A stretch of DNA of 55,584 nt from positions 1-55,584 of the forward strand of contig JAIENA010000181.1 of assembly GCA_019751755.1 (NCBI GenBank), in the 5' to 3' direction. Source of the stretch: Burkholderiaceae bacterium (GTDB lineage: Bacteria > Pseudomonadota > Gammaproteobacteria > Burkholderiales > Burkholderiaceae_D). The notes under the pieces were generated by a model that was not told the DNA's origin, did no database searches, and saw only the letters and a list, made by a program, of their open reading frames with translations. Below are positions 8,223-16,788 of this stretch, piece by piece. The stretch's first letter is position 1. Each line of letters starts with the position of its first letter. The translations under genes and the position numbers were made by a program.

Positions 8223-9905
8223 ATGGAAAAGATCTGGTTGAAATCCTATCCCGAAGGCGTGCCGGCGGAGATCGACAACACGCAGTACAGCTCAGTAACG
8301 CAATTGCTGGAAGAGTCTTTCCGTAACTATGCCGACCGTGACGCGTATGCCTGCATGGACAAGACGCTGACGTACCGCGACGTCGATACGATGTCGCAGC
8401 ACATCGGCGCCTGGCTGCAGAACAAGGGCCTGCAAAAAGGCGCGCGCGTGGCGATCATGTTGCCGAACGTGCTGCAATACCCGGTCGCCATGGCCGGTAT
8501 CATGCGCGCCGGCTACGTGGTGGTGAATGTCAATCCGCTGTACACGCCGCGCGAACTGGCGCACCAGTTGAACGACTCCGGCGCCGAAGCCATTTTCGTG
8601 CTGGAAAACTTCGCCACCACCGTGCAGCAGGTGGTGGGCCAGACCAAGGTCAAACACGTGATCGTCGGTAGCATGGGCGATTTGCTGGGTGGCCTGAAAG
8701 GCATGATCGTCAACTTCGTGGTGCGCAAAGTCAAAAAGATGGTGCCGGCGTATTCGCTGCCGAAAGCCATCTCGTTCAAGCAAGTGCTGGCCGAAGGGGC
8801 GCGCCTGAAGTTGCGGGCCGTGAAACTGACACATGACGACATCGCGTTCCTGCAATACACGGGTGGCACCACCGGCGTGTCGAAAGGCGCCGTGCTGCTG
8901 CACCGCAACGTGCTGTCGAATGTGCTGCAAAACGAAGCGTGGCTGCAATTCAAGGCCAGCAGCGAGCAAATGGTGTTCGTCGCCGCGCTGCCGCTGTACC
9001 ACATTTATTCGCTGACGATTTCGTGCTTCATGGGCATGCGCATGGGCGGCTTGAACTTGCTGATCCCGAACCCGCGCGATATTCCAGGCTTCGTCAAGGA
9101 ACTGGCCAAATACAAGGTGACGGTATTCCCGGCCGTAAACACGCTGTACAACGCGCTGCTCAACAACCCGGACTTCGCCAAGCTCGATTTCTCGTCCTAC
9201 AAGATTTGCAACGGCGGTGGCATGGCGGTGCAAAAGGCGGTGGCGGACCGTTGGCTGGCGGTGACCGGCACGCCGATCATCGAAGGTTATGGCTTGTCGG
9301 AAACGTCGCCGGTGGCGACCGCCAACCGGGTCGACATCAAGGAATTCACCGGTACGATCGGCTTGCCGATTCCGTCGACGGAAGTACAAATCCTCGATGA
9401 CGACGGCAATGTGCTGCCCATCGGCGGCACCGGTGAAATCGCGATCCGCGGCCCGCAAGTGATGGCGGGCTACTGGAACCGTCCGGATGAAACCGCGAAG
9501 TCGATGACGGCCGATGGCTTCTTCAAGACCGGTGACGTCGGCATCATGGATGAACGCGGCTACACCCGCATCGTCGACCGCAAGAAAGACATGATCCTGG
9601 TGTCCGGCTTCAACGTCTATCCGAACGAGGTGGAAGGCGTGGTGGCGTCGCACCCGGGCGTGCTGGAAGTGGCGTGCATCGGCGTGCCGGACAAGAATTC
9701 CGGCGAAGCCGTGAAGTTGTTCGTGGTTCGCAAAGACCCGAACCTGACGGCCGACGCGCTGCAGGAATTCTGCAAGCATGAACTGACCGCCTACAAGAAA
9801 CCGAAATACATCGAGTTCCGCGACGAACTGCCGAAGACCAATGTCGGCAAGATCCTGCGCCGTGAACTGCGCGATGAAAAGCCGAAGGCCAAGGAAGTCG
9901 CGTAA
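8223..9905 (+). CDS. fadD: Long-chain fatty acid--CoA ligase (second of a tandem pair)
   Basis: Second acyl-CoA synthetase of 560 residues, same architecture as its upstream neighbour: P-loop YTGGTTGVSKGA, adenylate loop YGLSETSP, GFFKTGDVG hinge region, VDRKKDM and TNVGKILRR at the C-terminus. Most positions are identical by eye to the first copy from the opening IWLKSYP onward, indicating local gene duplication with differences concentrated in the acyl-pocket region (residues 200-260). Ribosome site GAGG eight bases before the ATG. Tandem fadD1-fadD2 genes are known from Pseudomonas aeruginosa, where the paralogues differ in chain-length preference; a similar division of labour here is inference. 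Confidence 0.93.
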   Translation: MEKIWLKSYPEGVPAEIDNTQYSSVTQLLEESFRNYADRDAYACMDKTLTYRDVDTMSQHIGAWLQNKGLQKGARVAIMLPNVLQYPVAMAGIMRAGYVVVNVNPLYTPRELAHQLNDSGAEAIFVLENFATTVQQVVGQTKVKHVIVGSMGDLLGGLKGMIVNFVVRKVKKMVPAYSLPKAISFKQVLAEGARLKLRAVKLTHDDIAFLQYTGGTTGVSKGAVLLHRNVLSNVLQNEAWLQFKASSEQMVFVAALPLYHIYSLTISCFMGMRMGGLNLLIPNPRDIPGFVKELAKYKVTVFPAVNTLYNALLNNPDFAKLDFSSYKICNGGGMAVQKAVADRWLAVTGTPIIEGYGLSETSPVATANRVDIKEFTGTIGLPIPSTEVQILDDDGNVLPIGGTGEIAIRGPQVMAGYWNRPDETAKSMTADGFFKTGDVGIMDERGYTRIVDRKKDMILVSGFNVYPNEVEGVVASHPGVLEVACIGVPDKNSGEAVKLFVVRKDPNLTADALQEFCKHELTAYKKPKYIEFRDELPKTNVGKILRRELRDEKPKAKEVA

Positions 9906-9923
9906 GTCGCTGGCTGCAATAAT

Positions 9924-9960
9924 AAAAACGGCGCCGTGTGATATGCACGGCGCCGTTTTT
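9924..9960 (+). terminator. Rho-independent terminator after the fadD pair
   Basis: A stem of about 15 base pairs (AAAAACGGCGCCGTG with its complement) around the loop TGATATG is followed by T5. A runs on the left side mean it can also act on the minus strand, against transcription leaving the convergent ABC transporter gene that ends at 10030. Confidence 0.92.
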
Positions 9961-9983
9961 ATTTGCCAACTCAACATTACTCG

Positions 9984-10005
9984 ACATTACAGGGCCTGGC
10001 CCCAA
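9984..10005. repeat. REP-like short palindrome, copy 1
   Basis: The stretch ACATTAC-AGGGCCTGGCCCCAA has a GGGCC-T-GGCCC core (9992-10002). It parallels the element at 17581-17601 (ACATTC-GGGGTCTGACCCCAA) in flank and core layout. Such palindromes resemble the short intergenic repeats scattered in genomes of this family; with only two copies in view the assignment is tentative. Confidence 0.35.
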
Positions 10006-10029
10006 AAGCACGCGCGTGCGGGTGGCGGG

Positions 10030-11874
10030 TTAGAGCGCTTCGGCGGCGGCTTGGTCTTCCTTGCCGTCTTCCTGGTGCGCCTGCTGGCGCGCCCACATTT
10101 GCGCATACAGGCCATCGGCCGCCAGCAGCGCGTGGTGCGTGCCGCGTTCGACGATGCGGCCGTGGTCGAGCACGATGATTTGCTGGGCTTCCACCACCGT
10201 GGACAAGCGGTGCGCGATGACCATGGTGGTGCGGTTTTGCGCGATCTCCTTCAATTGCGCCTGGATCGCCTGTTCGGCCTTGGAGTCGAGCGCCGACGTG
10301 GCCTCGTCGAAGATCAGGATCGCGGGATTTTTCAGCAGCGTGCGCGCGATCGCCACCCGCTGTTTTTCGCCGCCCGACAGTTTTAATCCACGCTCACCGA
10401 CCACGGTGGCATAGCCATCCGGCAGCGTGACAATAAAGTCGTGGATCGAGGCGGCGCGCGCGGCCGCCACGATGTCGTCCTTGCTGGCGCCGGGTTTGCC
10501 GTAGCCGATGTTGTACTCAATGGTGTCATTGAACAGCACCGTATCTTGCGGCACGATGCCGATCGCATGGCGCAGCGAATGCTGCGTGATGGCGCGGATA
10601 TCCTGGCCATCGATGGCGATCGCTCCCGCGCCGACTTCATAAAACCGGTACAGCAGCCGTGACAGGGTGGACTTGCCGGAACCGCTGTGGCCGACGATGG
10701 CGGTGGTGGTGCCGGCGGCAATGGTGAAGTCGACGTCGAACAGGATTTGCCGTTTCGGCTCGTAGCTGAAGTCCACGTGCGAGAACTGCACTTGCGCGCC
10801 GTGCGTGACCAGCGGTTTGGCATCGGGCGCATCGTCCACTTCGCGGTTCTGGTCCAGCAGGCCGAACAGGCGCTCCATGTCGGCCAGGCTTTGCTTGATT
10901 TCGCGGTATATCACGCCGAGGAAGTTTAGCGGGATATACAGCTGGATCATGAAGGCGTTGACCAGCACCAGGTCGCCCAGCGTCATGCTGCCGTCGATCA
11001 CACCCTGCGTGGCGCGCCACAGGATCAGCGTGACGGCGGTGGCGATGATCAGCGACTGGCCCGTGTTCAGGAACGACAGCGAGGTTTGCGACTTGACGGC
11101 GGCCGTTTCGTAGCGCTGCAAGCCTTCGTCATAGCGCTTGGCTTCGTAATCCTCGTTGCCGAAATATTTGACGGTTTCATAATTGATCAGCGAATCAATC
11201 GCGCGGGTGTTGGCCTTCGAATCAAGGTCGTTCATGGTGCGGCGGAAGTGGGTGCGCCAGTCCGTGACGATCACCGTGAACGCGATATAGCTGACCAGCG
11301 CGGTCAGCGTGATGGCGGTAAACCAGATGTCGTAGTGCATGACCAGGTAGCCCAGCACCAGCGAGATTTCGACCAGCGTCGGCAGGATGTTGAACAGCGT
11401 GTAGGAAATCAGCGAACCGACGCCGCGCGTGCCCCGTTCGATATCGCGCGTCATGCCGCCGGTTTGCCGGTTCAAATGGAAGCGCAGCGACAGCGAGTGC
11501 AAATGCCGGAACACTTGCAGCGCAATGGTGCGCACGGCGCGCTGGGTGACGCGGGCAAATAGGAATTCACGTAACTCGGTAAACATGGTGGTCGACAGCC
11601 GCAGCAAGCCATACGCCACCAGCGCGGCCACCGGCAGCACCAGCAGCGCATGCGGGTGCTCCGGCGTGACGGTCATGTCATCGACCAGCTTCTTCAGCAC
11701 CACCGGCACGCCCACGTTGGCCAGTTTGGCGCCCACCAGCGCCATCAGGGCGGCCAGCACGCGCCATTTGTAGACCCACAGATAGGGCAGCAGGGTTTTG
11801 AGGGTGGCAAGGTCGCTGCGGGGCGGTTTGCCGGACGGGCCGGGGGGCAAGGGTTCGGAAGACTGGCGGCGCAT
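10030..11874 (-). CDS. ABC exporter, Atm1/HMT1-type half transporter
   Basis: Inner-membrane half-size ABC exporter of 614 residues working as a homodimer. A cytosolic N-terminus is followed by the six-helix type-1 export domain (about 35-330) and an ATPase domain with Walker A GHSGSGKST at 395-403, signature LSGGEKQR at 499-506 and Walker B ILIFDE at 519-524. NYETVKYFGNE at 232-242 is the sequence typical of the Atm1/ABCB7 group, which exports glutathione-linked iron-sulfur or heavy-metal conjugates. It is transcribed alone and divergent from the yciA-like gene across a dyad at 11897-11915. The exported substrate here is inferred from family only. Confidence 0.9.
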   Translation of the reverse strand: MRRQSSEPLPPGPSGKPPRSDLATLKTLLPYLWVYKWRVLAALMALVGAKLANVGVPVVLKKLVDDMTVTPEHPHALLVLPVAALVAYGLLRLSTTMFTELREFLFARVTQRAVRTIALQVFRHLHSLSLRFHLNRQTGGMTRDIERGTRGVGSLISYTLFNILPTLVEISLVLGYLVMHYDIWFTAITLTALVSYIAFTVIVTDWRTHFRRTMNDLDSKANTRAIDSLINYETVKYFGNEDYEAKRYDEGLQRYETAAVKSQTSLSFLNTGQSLIIATAVTLILWRATQGVIDGSMTLGDLVLVNAFMIQLYIPLNFLGVIYREIKQSLADMERLFGLLDQNREVDDAPDAKPLVTHGAQVQFSHVDFSYEPKRQILFDVDFTIAAGTTTAIVGHSGSGKSTLSRLLYRFYEVGAGAIAIDGQDIRAITQHSLRHAIGIVPQDTVLFNDTIEYNIGYGKPGASKDDIVAAARAASIHDFIVTLPDGYATVVGERGLKLSGGEKQRVAIARTLLKNPAILIFDEATSALDSKAEQAIQAQLKEIAQNRTTMVIAHRLSTVVEAQQIIVLDHGRIVERGTHHALLAADGLYAQMWARQQAHQEDGKEDQAAAEAL

Positions 11875-11896
11875 GGCAGGGCTGGTTCCTGTAGTT

Positions 11897-11915
11897 TACA
11901 ATTTCCCCAATTGTA
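11897..11915. promoter_or_regulatory. Dyad in the divergent atm1 / yciA promoter region
   Basis: TACAATT-TCCCC-AATTGTA is a perfect 7-base inverted repeat. On each strand it contains TACAAT, an acceptable -10 box, so the two divergent promoters may overlap here; it could instead be an operator. No good -35 boxes are visible. Confidence 0.35.
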
Positions 11916-11934
11916 GCCCTTGTGAGAAAAGCCC

Positions 11935-12369
11935 ATGACCACGCCAGAAAACACCGAACTGACTGCGGAACGCCGCGGCCTGCCACCAGGAAAAATGCCG
12001 GAACTGCGCGTGATGCCCGCGCCGGCCGACGCCAACGTCTACGGCGACGTGTTTGGCGGCTGGATCATGGCGCAAGTCGACATTGCCGGTTCGCTGCCGG
12101 CCACCCGCCGCGCCAATGGCCGCGTCGCCACGGTCGCCGTCAATTCCTTCGTGTTCAAGAACCCGGTGTTCATCGGCGACTTGCTGTCGTTCTATGCCGA
12201 CATCGTCAAGGTCGGCAATACCTCGATTACCGTCAATGTCGAGGTGTATGCGGAGCGTAACCGCCTGCAGGCATCGATCGTCAAGGTGACGGAAGCCACG
12301 CTGACCTATGTGGCCACCGGCCCGGACCGCAAGCCACGCCAGGTGCCGCCGCTGGACACCTTCGAGTAA
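11935..12369 (+). CDS. yciA: Acyl-CoA thioesterase, YciA-type hotdog fold
   Basis: Cytosolic thioesterase of 144 residues that hydrolyses acyl-CoA to free acid and CoA. The hotdog core shows the YciA/BACH pattern: PADANVYGDVFGGWIMAQVD (about residues 25-44; the Asn and Asp are catalytic positions in the family), the TVAVNSFVFKNPVFIGDLLSF-type strand region, and a second strand VEVYAERN. Length fits the bacterial hexameric YciA enzymes. No clear Shine-Dalgarno precedes the ATG; a -10 box in the dyad 11897-11915 would give a leader of roughly 25 bases. The phosphatase gene follows 18 bases after the stop. Confidence 0.9.
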   Translation: MTTPENTELTAERRGLPPGKMPELRVMPAPADANVYGDVFGGWIMAQVDIAGSLPATRRANGRVATVAVNSFVFKNPVFIGDLLSFYADIVKVGNTSITVNVEVYAERNRLQASIVKVTEATLTYVATGPDRKPRQVPPLDTFE

Positions 12370-12387
12370 ATCGTTGCGACGCGTGCC

Positions 12388-14001
12388 ATGCCGCCCGCCC
12401 GGCGCGCCGCCGTGAGTCGCCGTGCGCTGCTGCTGACGGCGGCGCGCGTGTCGGCGCTGGCGGGACTGGCCGCCGCTGGTGTCTCGTCGCCCCCCGCGCG
12501 TGCCGCCGGCAATCGATATGGCAACGGCCAGTATCCGTTTACGCTGGGCGTCGCCTCCGGCGCCCCCTTGCCCGACGCGGTGGTGCTGTGGACCCGTATT
12601 TTGCATGACCCGCTGCAGGCCTCCGCCACGCCGCCGGTGGCGCTGCCGGTGCGCTGGGAAGTGGCGGCCGATGACGCTTTCCGGACCATCGTGGCGCAAG
12701 GCGCCGCCACCGCGCTGCCGGAACTGGCGCACAGCGTGCACGTCGATGTGCGCGGCCTGTCGCCCGCGCGCTGGTACTGGTACCGCTTCATGCTGGGCGA
12801 CGCCGTCAGTCCGGTGGGGCGCACCCGCACCGCGCCCGCCGCACAGGACTTGCCGGCGGCCCTGAAGCTGGCCGTGGCATCGTGCCAGCACTGGGAATTC
12901 GGTACCTATGCGGCGCACCGCCATATCGCGGCTGCCGCGCCGGACCTGGTGGCCTTTGTCGGTGATTACATTTATGAGTGGGGCCCCTACCAGTTGCGCC
13001 ATCCGGCGCGCGCCGTGCGCGCCGATGAAAGCTTGACGCTGGCCGACTACCGGGCCCGCTATGCGCAATACAAAAGCGATGCGGACCTGCAGGCGGCGCA
13101 TCATGCGGCGCCGTGGATCCTCGCGTGGGACGACCATGAAGTGGCCAATGACTACGCCGGCTTGCGCGACGAGCGGCTCGATGCGCAGTTTGCCGCCCGG
13201 CGCGCCGCCGCCTACCAGGCGTATTACGAACACCAGCCGCTACGCCTGCCCGCGCCGGGCATCCAGAACGGCATGATGCGCATGCACCAGCGTTATGACT
13301 GGGGGCGGCTGGCCCGCTTCCATGTGCTCGATAACCGCCAGTACCGCGCGGTGCAGGCCTGTACGCCGGAGCGGGGCGGCTCAACCTCGGTGCGGCCGCG
13401 CGACTGCGGCGCCTTGCGCGATCCGCGCCGCTCGATGCTGGGCGGCGAGCAGGAACGGTGGCTGGAACAGGGCTTGAAAACGTCGGCCGCGCGCTGGAAT
13501 ATCCTGGCCCAGCAAACCCTGATGGCGCAATGCAGCCAGTTGCCGCTGGCGCTGGCGGGCAACAGCCGCGATGGCCGCTACTGGACCGATGGCTGGGATG
13601 GCTATCCGGCCGCGCGCCAGCGTCTGTATGACGTGTTGCAGGCCAGCGGCGCCGGCAATCCGCTGGTGCTGTCAGGCGATGTGCACACGTTTTATGCGGC
13701 GGAATTGCGGCCCGATCCGTTACGGCCGGCAGGGCGGGCCAATCCACTGGTGGCCACCGAGTTTTGCGGCACCTCGGTCACGTCCAGTTCACGGCCGCAA
13801 GCCCGGACCTTGCAATATGTCGAGATGAATGCGCAACTAAAGTATGGCCGCAGCGACAAGCGCGGTTTCATGCTGCTCGAGGTGCGCCCGGAACGGTGCG
13901 TGGTGGATTTCCGGGCGCTCGAGGATGTGCAGGATGCGGCGAGCAAGATTGCCACCGTCGCGCAGTTCACTGTGCTGGAAGGAAAACCCGGTCTGGCCTG
14001 A
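12388..14001 (+). CDS. phoD: PhoD-family alkaline phosphatase / phosphodiesterase, Tat-exported
   Basis: Periplasmic metallophosphatase of 537 residues. The N-terminus carries a twin-arginine signal (VSRRALLL near residues 10-17, then a hydrophobic stretch and an ARAAG cleavage region near 38). The mature domain begins with TLGVASGAPLPDAVVLWTR, typical for PhoD. Metal-ligand motifs visible are the N-terminal Cys in VASCQHWE, the Asp in AFVGDYIYEWG, WDDHEVANDY, and the late SGDVHTFYAAE. Known members use Ca and Fe ions and act on phosphomono- and diesters, supplying phosphate. The ATG at 12388 lacks a strong ribosome site but gives the best Tat signal. It ends 28 bases before the convergent serine hydrolase. 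Confidence 0.88.
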   Translation: MPPARRAAVSRRALLLTAARVSALAGLAAAGVSSPPARAAGNRYGNGQYPFTLGVASGAPLPDAVVLWTRILHDPLQASATPPVALPVRWEVAADDAFRTIVAQGAATALPELAHSVHVDVRGLSPARWYWYRFMLGDAVSPVGRTRTAPAAQDLPAALKLAVASCQHWEFGTYAAHRHIAAAAPDLVAFVGDYIYEWGPYQLRHPARAVRADESLTLADYRARYAQYKSDADLQAAHHAAPWILAWDDHEVANDYAGLRDERLDAQFAARRAAAYQAYYEHQPLRLPAPGIQNGMMRMHQRYDWGRLARFHVLDNRQYRAVQACTPERGGSTSVRPRDCGALRDPRRSMLGGEQERWLEQGLKTSAARWNILAQQTLMAQCSQLPLALAGNSRDGRYWTDGWDGYPAARQRLYDVLQASGAGNPLVLSGDVHTFYAAELRPDPLRPAGRANPLVATEFCGTSVTSSSRPQARTLQYVEMNAQLKYGRSDKRGFMLLEVRPERCVVDFRALEDVQDAASKIATVAQFTVLEGKPGLA

Positions 14002-14029
14002 CCCGGGTGAGTGGCTCGCCGGCGCGGCG

Positions 14030-15193
14030 CTATGCCGTGCGGGCCCGCTCCAGCAAGCGTTCCATGGCTTCCTTCTGGAACACCCGGAACGCATCATTGC
14101 CGGTCACGTTGCTGAACATCAGTGCGCCGACGCGTTTGCCCAAGTCCAGCGCCGCCACCGAGTCCGCCCCCACATCGCCGCCGTAGTGCATGGCCAGGTT
14201 GCCGTTTTGCTCGCGCAGGGTCCAGATCAGCGCCTGCTGCACGTTCTGGTCCACCGCCACCGCTTGCGGCGACAGGAACGTGGCCAGGGTGCCTTGCTGC
14301 AGGTAGCGGCGGCCATCGACCGCGCCTTCGCCGCTGAAGATTTCCAGGATGCGGGCGAAATCGCGGGCGGAAGAGCGCAGCAGGCCGGCCGGCCAGCCGG
14401 GTGCCCCCGTCGGCGCCAGCGCTTGCAAGCCATGCTCCAGGCGCGCATAGGGCTGCGCCAGCGGCGCCTTGCCCATGGCCGCCAGGGTCCAGCCGGTGTG
14501 GCGCATGCCAAGCGGCGAAAACAGGCGTTTTTGCGTCAGCACGTCCAGGCCTTGCCGTTCCGCGTTGACCCGCCCGGCCAGGTAGCCCAGCAGCGTAATG
14601 CCGACATTCGAATAGGCCCAGGTGCTGCCCGGCTTGGTCTCACTGAAGGAACCGGCCGGCGCATACCAGCGGCCGTTGGGCGACAGGTAGCCGGCCAGGA
14701 AGTCGCGCAATTGCAACGTGACGCCGGCCGAAAAATCGCCGTGGCGCTCGTTGTACACGGTATCGGCAATGCCCGAGGTATGGCTCAGCAAGTGGCGGAA
14801 CGTGATCGGCGTGTCCGGGAAGGCCGGGTGCAGCACCGGGAAATCCAGGTACGGGGCGATCGGGTCGTCGAGGCGGAACGCGCCCTGTTCGTGCAGCATC
14901 ATCATGGCCGTGCCGGTGACGACCTTGCTGACCGAGGCGATGTGAAATGCCGTGTCCGGCGTCACCGGCGTGCGCGCCTGCACGTCGGCCAGGCCGAAGC
15001 CCCGCACGAACTGGGTCCTGCCATTGCGCACCGTGGCCACGCTGACACCGGCGGTGCCGGTTTTGCGCAAGCCATCGGTCATGAAACGGGAAAAGTCATC
15101 TTCCCAATGGCTGTTCGCCGCCAATGCCATGGGCGCCATGTACGACGCGGCAAATGACGTGGCAAACAAGCCCAACATATTCCTGCGGTCCAT
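14030..15193 (-). CDS. Serine hydrolase, beta-lactamase/class C fold
   Basis: Exported serine hydrolase of 387 residues in the beta-lactamase (PF00144) family, which includes esterases, DD-peptidases and AmpC-like enzymes. The start at 15193 has a perfect GGAGGAG ribosome site; an upstream in-frame ATG is rejected. MDRRNMLGLF with a short hydrophobic run ending at ALAA (residues 23-26) looks like a signal peptide, possibly Tat-type given the Arg-Arg. The active-site Ser87-Val-Ser-Lys90 (SxxK) and Tyr194-Ser-Asn196 (YxN) are present; the region near the C-terminus has HYGGDVGAD in place of the HSG/KTG motif. It follows the symporter gene on the same strand but is separated by a terminator. Confidence 0.87.
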   Translation of the reverse strand: MDRRNMLGLFATSFAASYMAPMALAANSHWEDDFSRFMTDGLRKTGTAGVSVATVRNGRTQFVRGFGLADVQARTPVTPDTAFHIASVSKVVTGTAMMMLHEQGAFRLDDPIAPYLDFPVLHPAFPDTPITFRHLLSHTSGIADTVYNERHGDFSAGVTLQLRDFLAGYLSPNGRWYAPAGSFSETKPGSTWAYSNVGITLLGYLAGRVNAERQGLDVLTQKRLFSPLGMRHTGWTLAAMGKAPLAQPYARLEHGLQALAPTGAPGWPAGLLRSSARDFARILEIFSGEGAVDGRRYLQQGTLATFLSPQAVAVDQNVQQALIWTLREQNGNLAMHYGGDVGADSVAALDLGKRVGALMFSNVTGNDAFRVFQKEAMERLLERARTA

Positions 15194-15268
15194 CTGTCTC
15201 CTCCAAAGATACAGCGCCGGCCCACTCCCGGGAAAGTCCATGCTTTCCTTCTTGATAAGCCGTGCGCC

Positions 15269-15299
15269 AAAAAAAAGAGGCACCCTTGTGGGATGCCTC
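15269..15299 (-). terminator. Rho-independent terminator of the symporter gene
   Basis: Read on the minus strand, GAGGCA pairs with TGCCTC around an 11-base centre (15277-15299) and is followed by eight T residues (15276-15269). It lies 18 bases after the symporter stop codon. Confidence 0.9.
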
Positions 15300-15316
15300 G
15301 GTTGATGCCGTGCCGG

Positions 15317-16606
15317 TTATGGCAGCGGCGAATCCGACAGTTCGCTTTGCAGCGGCTCGACCAGCTCGCCTTCCCACTTCGCGACTACGGCTGCGGCGAT
15401 GCCGTTGCCGACCACGTTGGTGGCGGAGCGCGCCATGTCGAGGAAGTGGTCAATGCCCAGCAGCAGCAGCAAGCCTGCTTCCGGGATGTTGAACTGGCCC
15501 AGGGTGGCGGCAATCACCACCAGCGAGGCGCGCGGGACACCGGCGATGCCCTTGGACGTCAGCATCAGCACCGCCATCATGGTCATTTGGGTGCCCAGCG
15601 ACATTTCAATGCCGTACGCCTGTGCGATGAACACGGTGGCGAACGTGCAATACATCATGGAGCCGTCCAGGTTGAACGAATAACCGATTGGCAGCACGAA
15701 CGAGGCGATGCGGTTGCGCACGCCGAAACGCTCCAGGCCTTCCAGGGTTTTCGGATAGGCCGCTTCGCTCGATGCGCACGAAAACGCGATCAGCGACGGG
15801 CTGCGCAATTCCTTCATCAGCGCGAAGATACGTTTGCCCAGGAACAGGAAACCGGCAAAGATCAGGATGCCCCACAGCAGGGCAATGCTCAGGTAGAACT
15901 CGGCCATGAACACGCCGTAGGTGCCCAGCACGCCCAGGCCGCTCTTGGCGATGGTGCCGGCCACGGCGGCAAACACCGCCACTGGCGCGAATTGCATCAC
16001 ATAGCCGGTCACTTTCAGCATGATGTGGGCCAGGCCGTCGATCGCGTCGACCAGTGGTTCCGCTTTCTTGCCGACTGCCGCCGCCGCGGTGCCGAAGAAC
16101 AGCGAGAACACGACGATTTGCAGGATTTCATTCTTGGCCATGCCGTCGACGATGGAGGCTGGCACCAAGTGGGTAATGAATTCCTTCAGCGACAGGCTGG
16201 TGGCGGCGATGCCGGTCGAGGCGACGGCTGGCAGGTGGCCGACCAGGGCGTCGCCCGGACGGAACAGGTTGACCATGATCAGACCCAGGGTCAGCGACAC
16301 CACGGACGCAATCAGGAACCAGCCCATGGTTTTCAGGCCGATGCGGCCCACTTCCTTGGCGTCACCCATGCGCGCAATCCCCACCACCAGGGTGGAAAAG
16401 ACCAGCGGCGCAATGATCATTTTGATCAGGCGCAGGAAAATCGTCGTCAGCAACGACATATAGTCGGCAAACTCAGTCGGCTTGGCCATGTTGGCATTGG
16501 CAACATAGCCAACCACGATGCCCAGCACGAGGCTGACCAGAATGTAGGTGGTGAGATTGCTACGAGGGGAAGGGCTGGCGCCGGAAGCGCTGTGGTTGGT
16601 TTTCAT
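15317..16606 (-). CDS. Dicarboxylate/amino acid:cation symporter (DAACS; GltP/DctA-like)
   Basis: Inner-membrane secondary transporter of 429 residues taking up glutamate/aspartate or C4-dicarboxylates with protons or sodium. The ATG at 16606 is preceded by AGGAAA; the frame extends to 16735 but that extension is non-hydrophobic and unsupported. The family's eight helices and two hairpins are recognisable. Conserved blocks include the serine-rich SCASSEAAYPKTLEGL in the first re-entrant loop, NLDGSMMYCTFATVFIAQ, and SKGIAGVPRASLVV in the second. The substrate (amino acid or dicarboxylate) is not resolved. The divergent neighbour is an acidic/polar amino acid ABC ATPase, which favours amino acids; two palindromes in the shared region may bind a common regulator. 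Confidence 0.9.
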   Translation of the reverse strand: MKTNHSASGASPSPRSNLTTYILVSLVLGIVVGYVANANMAKPTEFADYMSLLTTIFLRLIKMIIAPLVFSTLVVGIARMGDAKEVGRIGLKTMGWFLIASVVSLTLGLIMVNLFRPGDALVGHLPAVASTGIAATSLSLKEFITHLVPASIVDGMAKNEILQIVVFSLFFGTAAAAVGKKAEPLVDAIDGLAHIMLKVTGYVMQFAPVAVFAAVAGTIAKSGLGVLGTYGVFMAEFYLSIALLWGILIFAGFLFLGKRIFALMKELRSPSLIAFSCASSEAAYPKTLEGLERFGVRNRIASFVLPIGYSFNLDGSMMYCTFATVFIAQAYGIEMSLGTQMTMMAVLMLTSKGIAGVPRASLVVIAATLGQFNIPEAGLLLLLGIDHFLDMARSATNVVGNGIAAAVVAKWEGELVEPLQSELSDSPLP

Positions 16607-16642
16607 GTGCGTGTTTCCTGTGGTACTGTCCAGCCACACTGT

Positions 16643-16671
16643 TTTGCAGTGCAAACCGTCACTACCGGTAG
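16643..16671. promoter_or_regulatory. Two palindromes between the symporter and ABC ATPase genes
   Basis: TTTGCAGTGCAAA (16643-16655) and CTACCGGTAG (16662-16671) are both perfect palindromes lying 37-65 bases upstream of the symporter start. Their spacing and position suit an operator pair controlling the symporter; the regulator is unknown. The remaining leader up to 16788 has no other clear signal. Confidence 0.4.
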
Positions 16672-16788
16672 AATTGATGAATCTGTGAGCAGGGAAGTCG
16701 GGAGTATCGTTGCGCCCCTGATGCATGTCAAGCAACTGTGCGTCGTGCGGAAAAGAGTTAGTAAAACCGAATATTTTTCTCGGAATGT

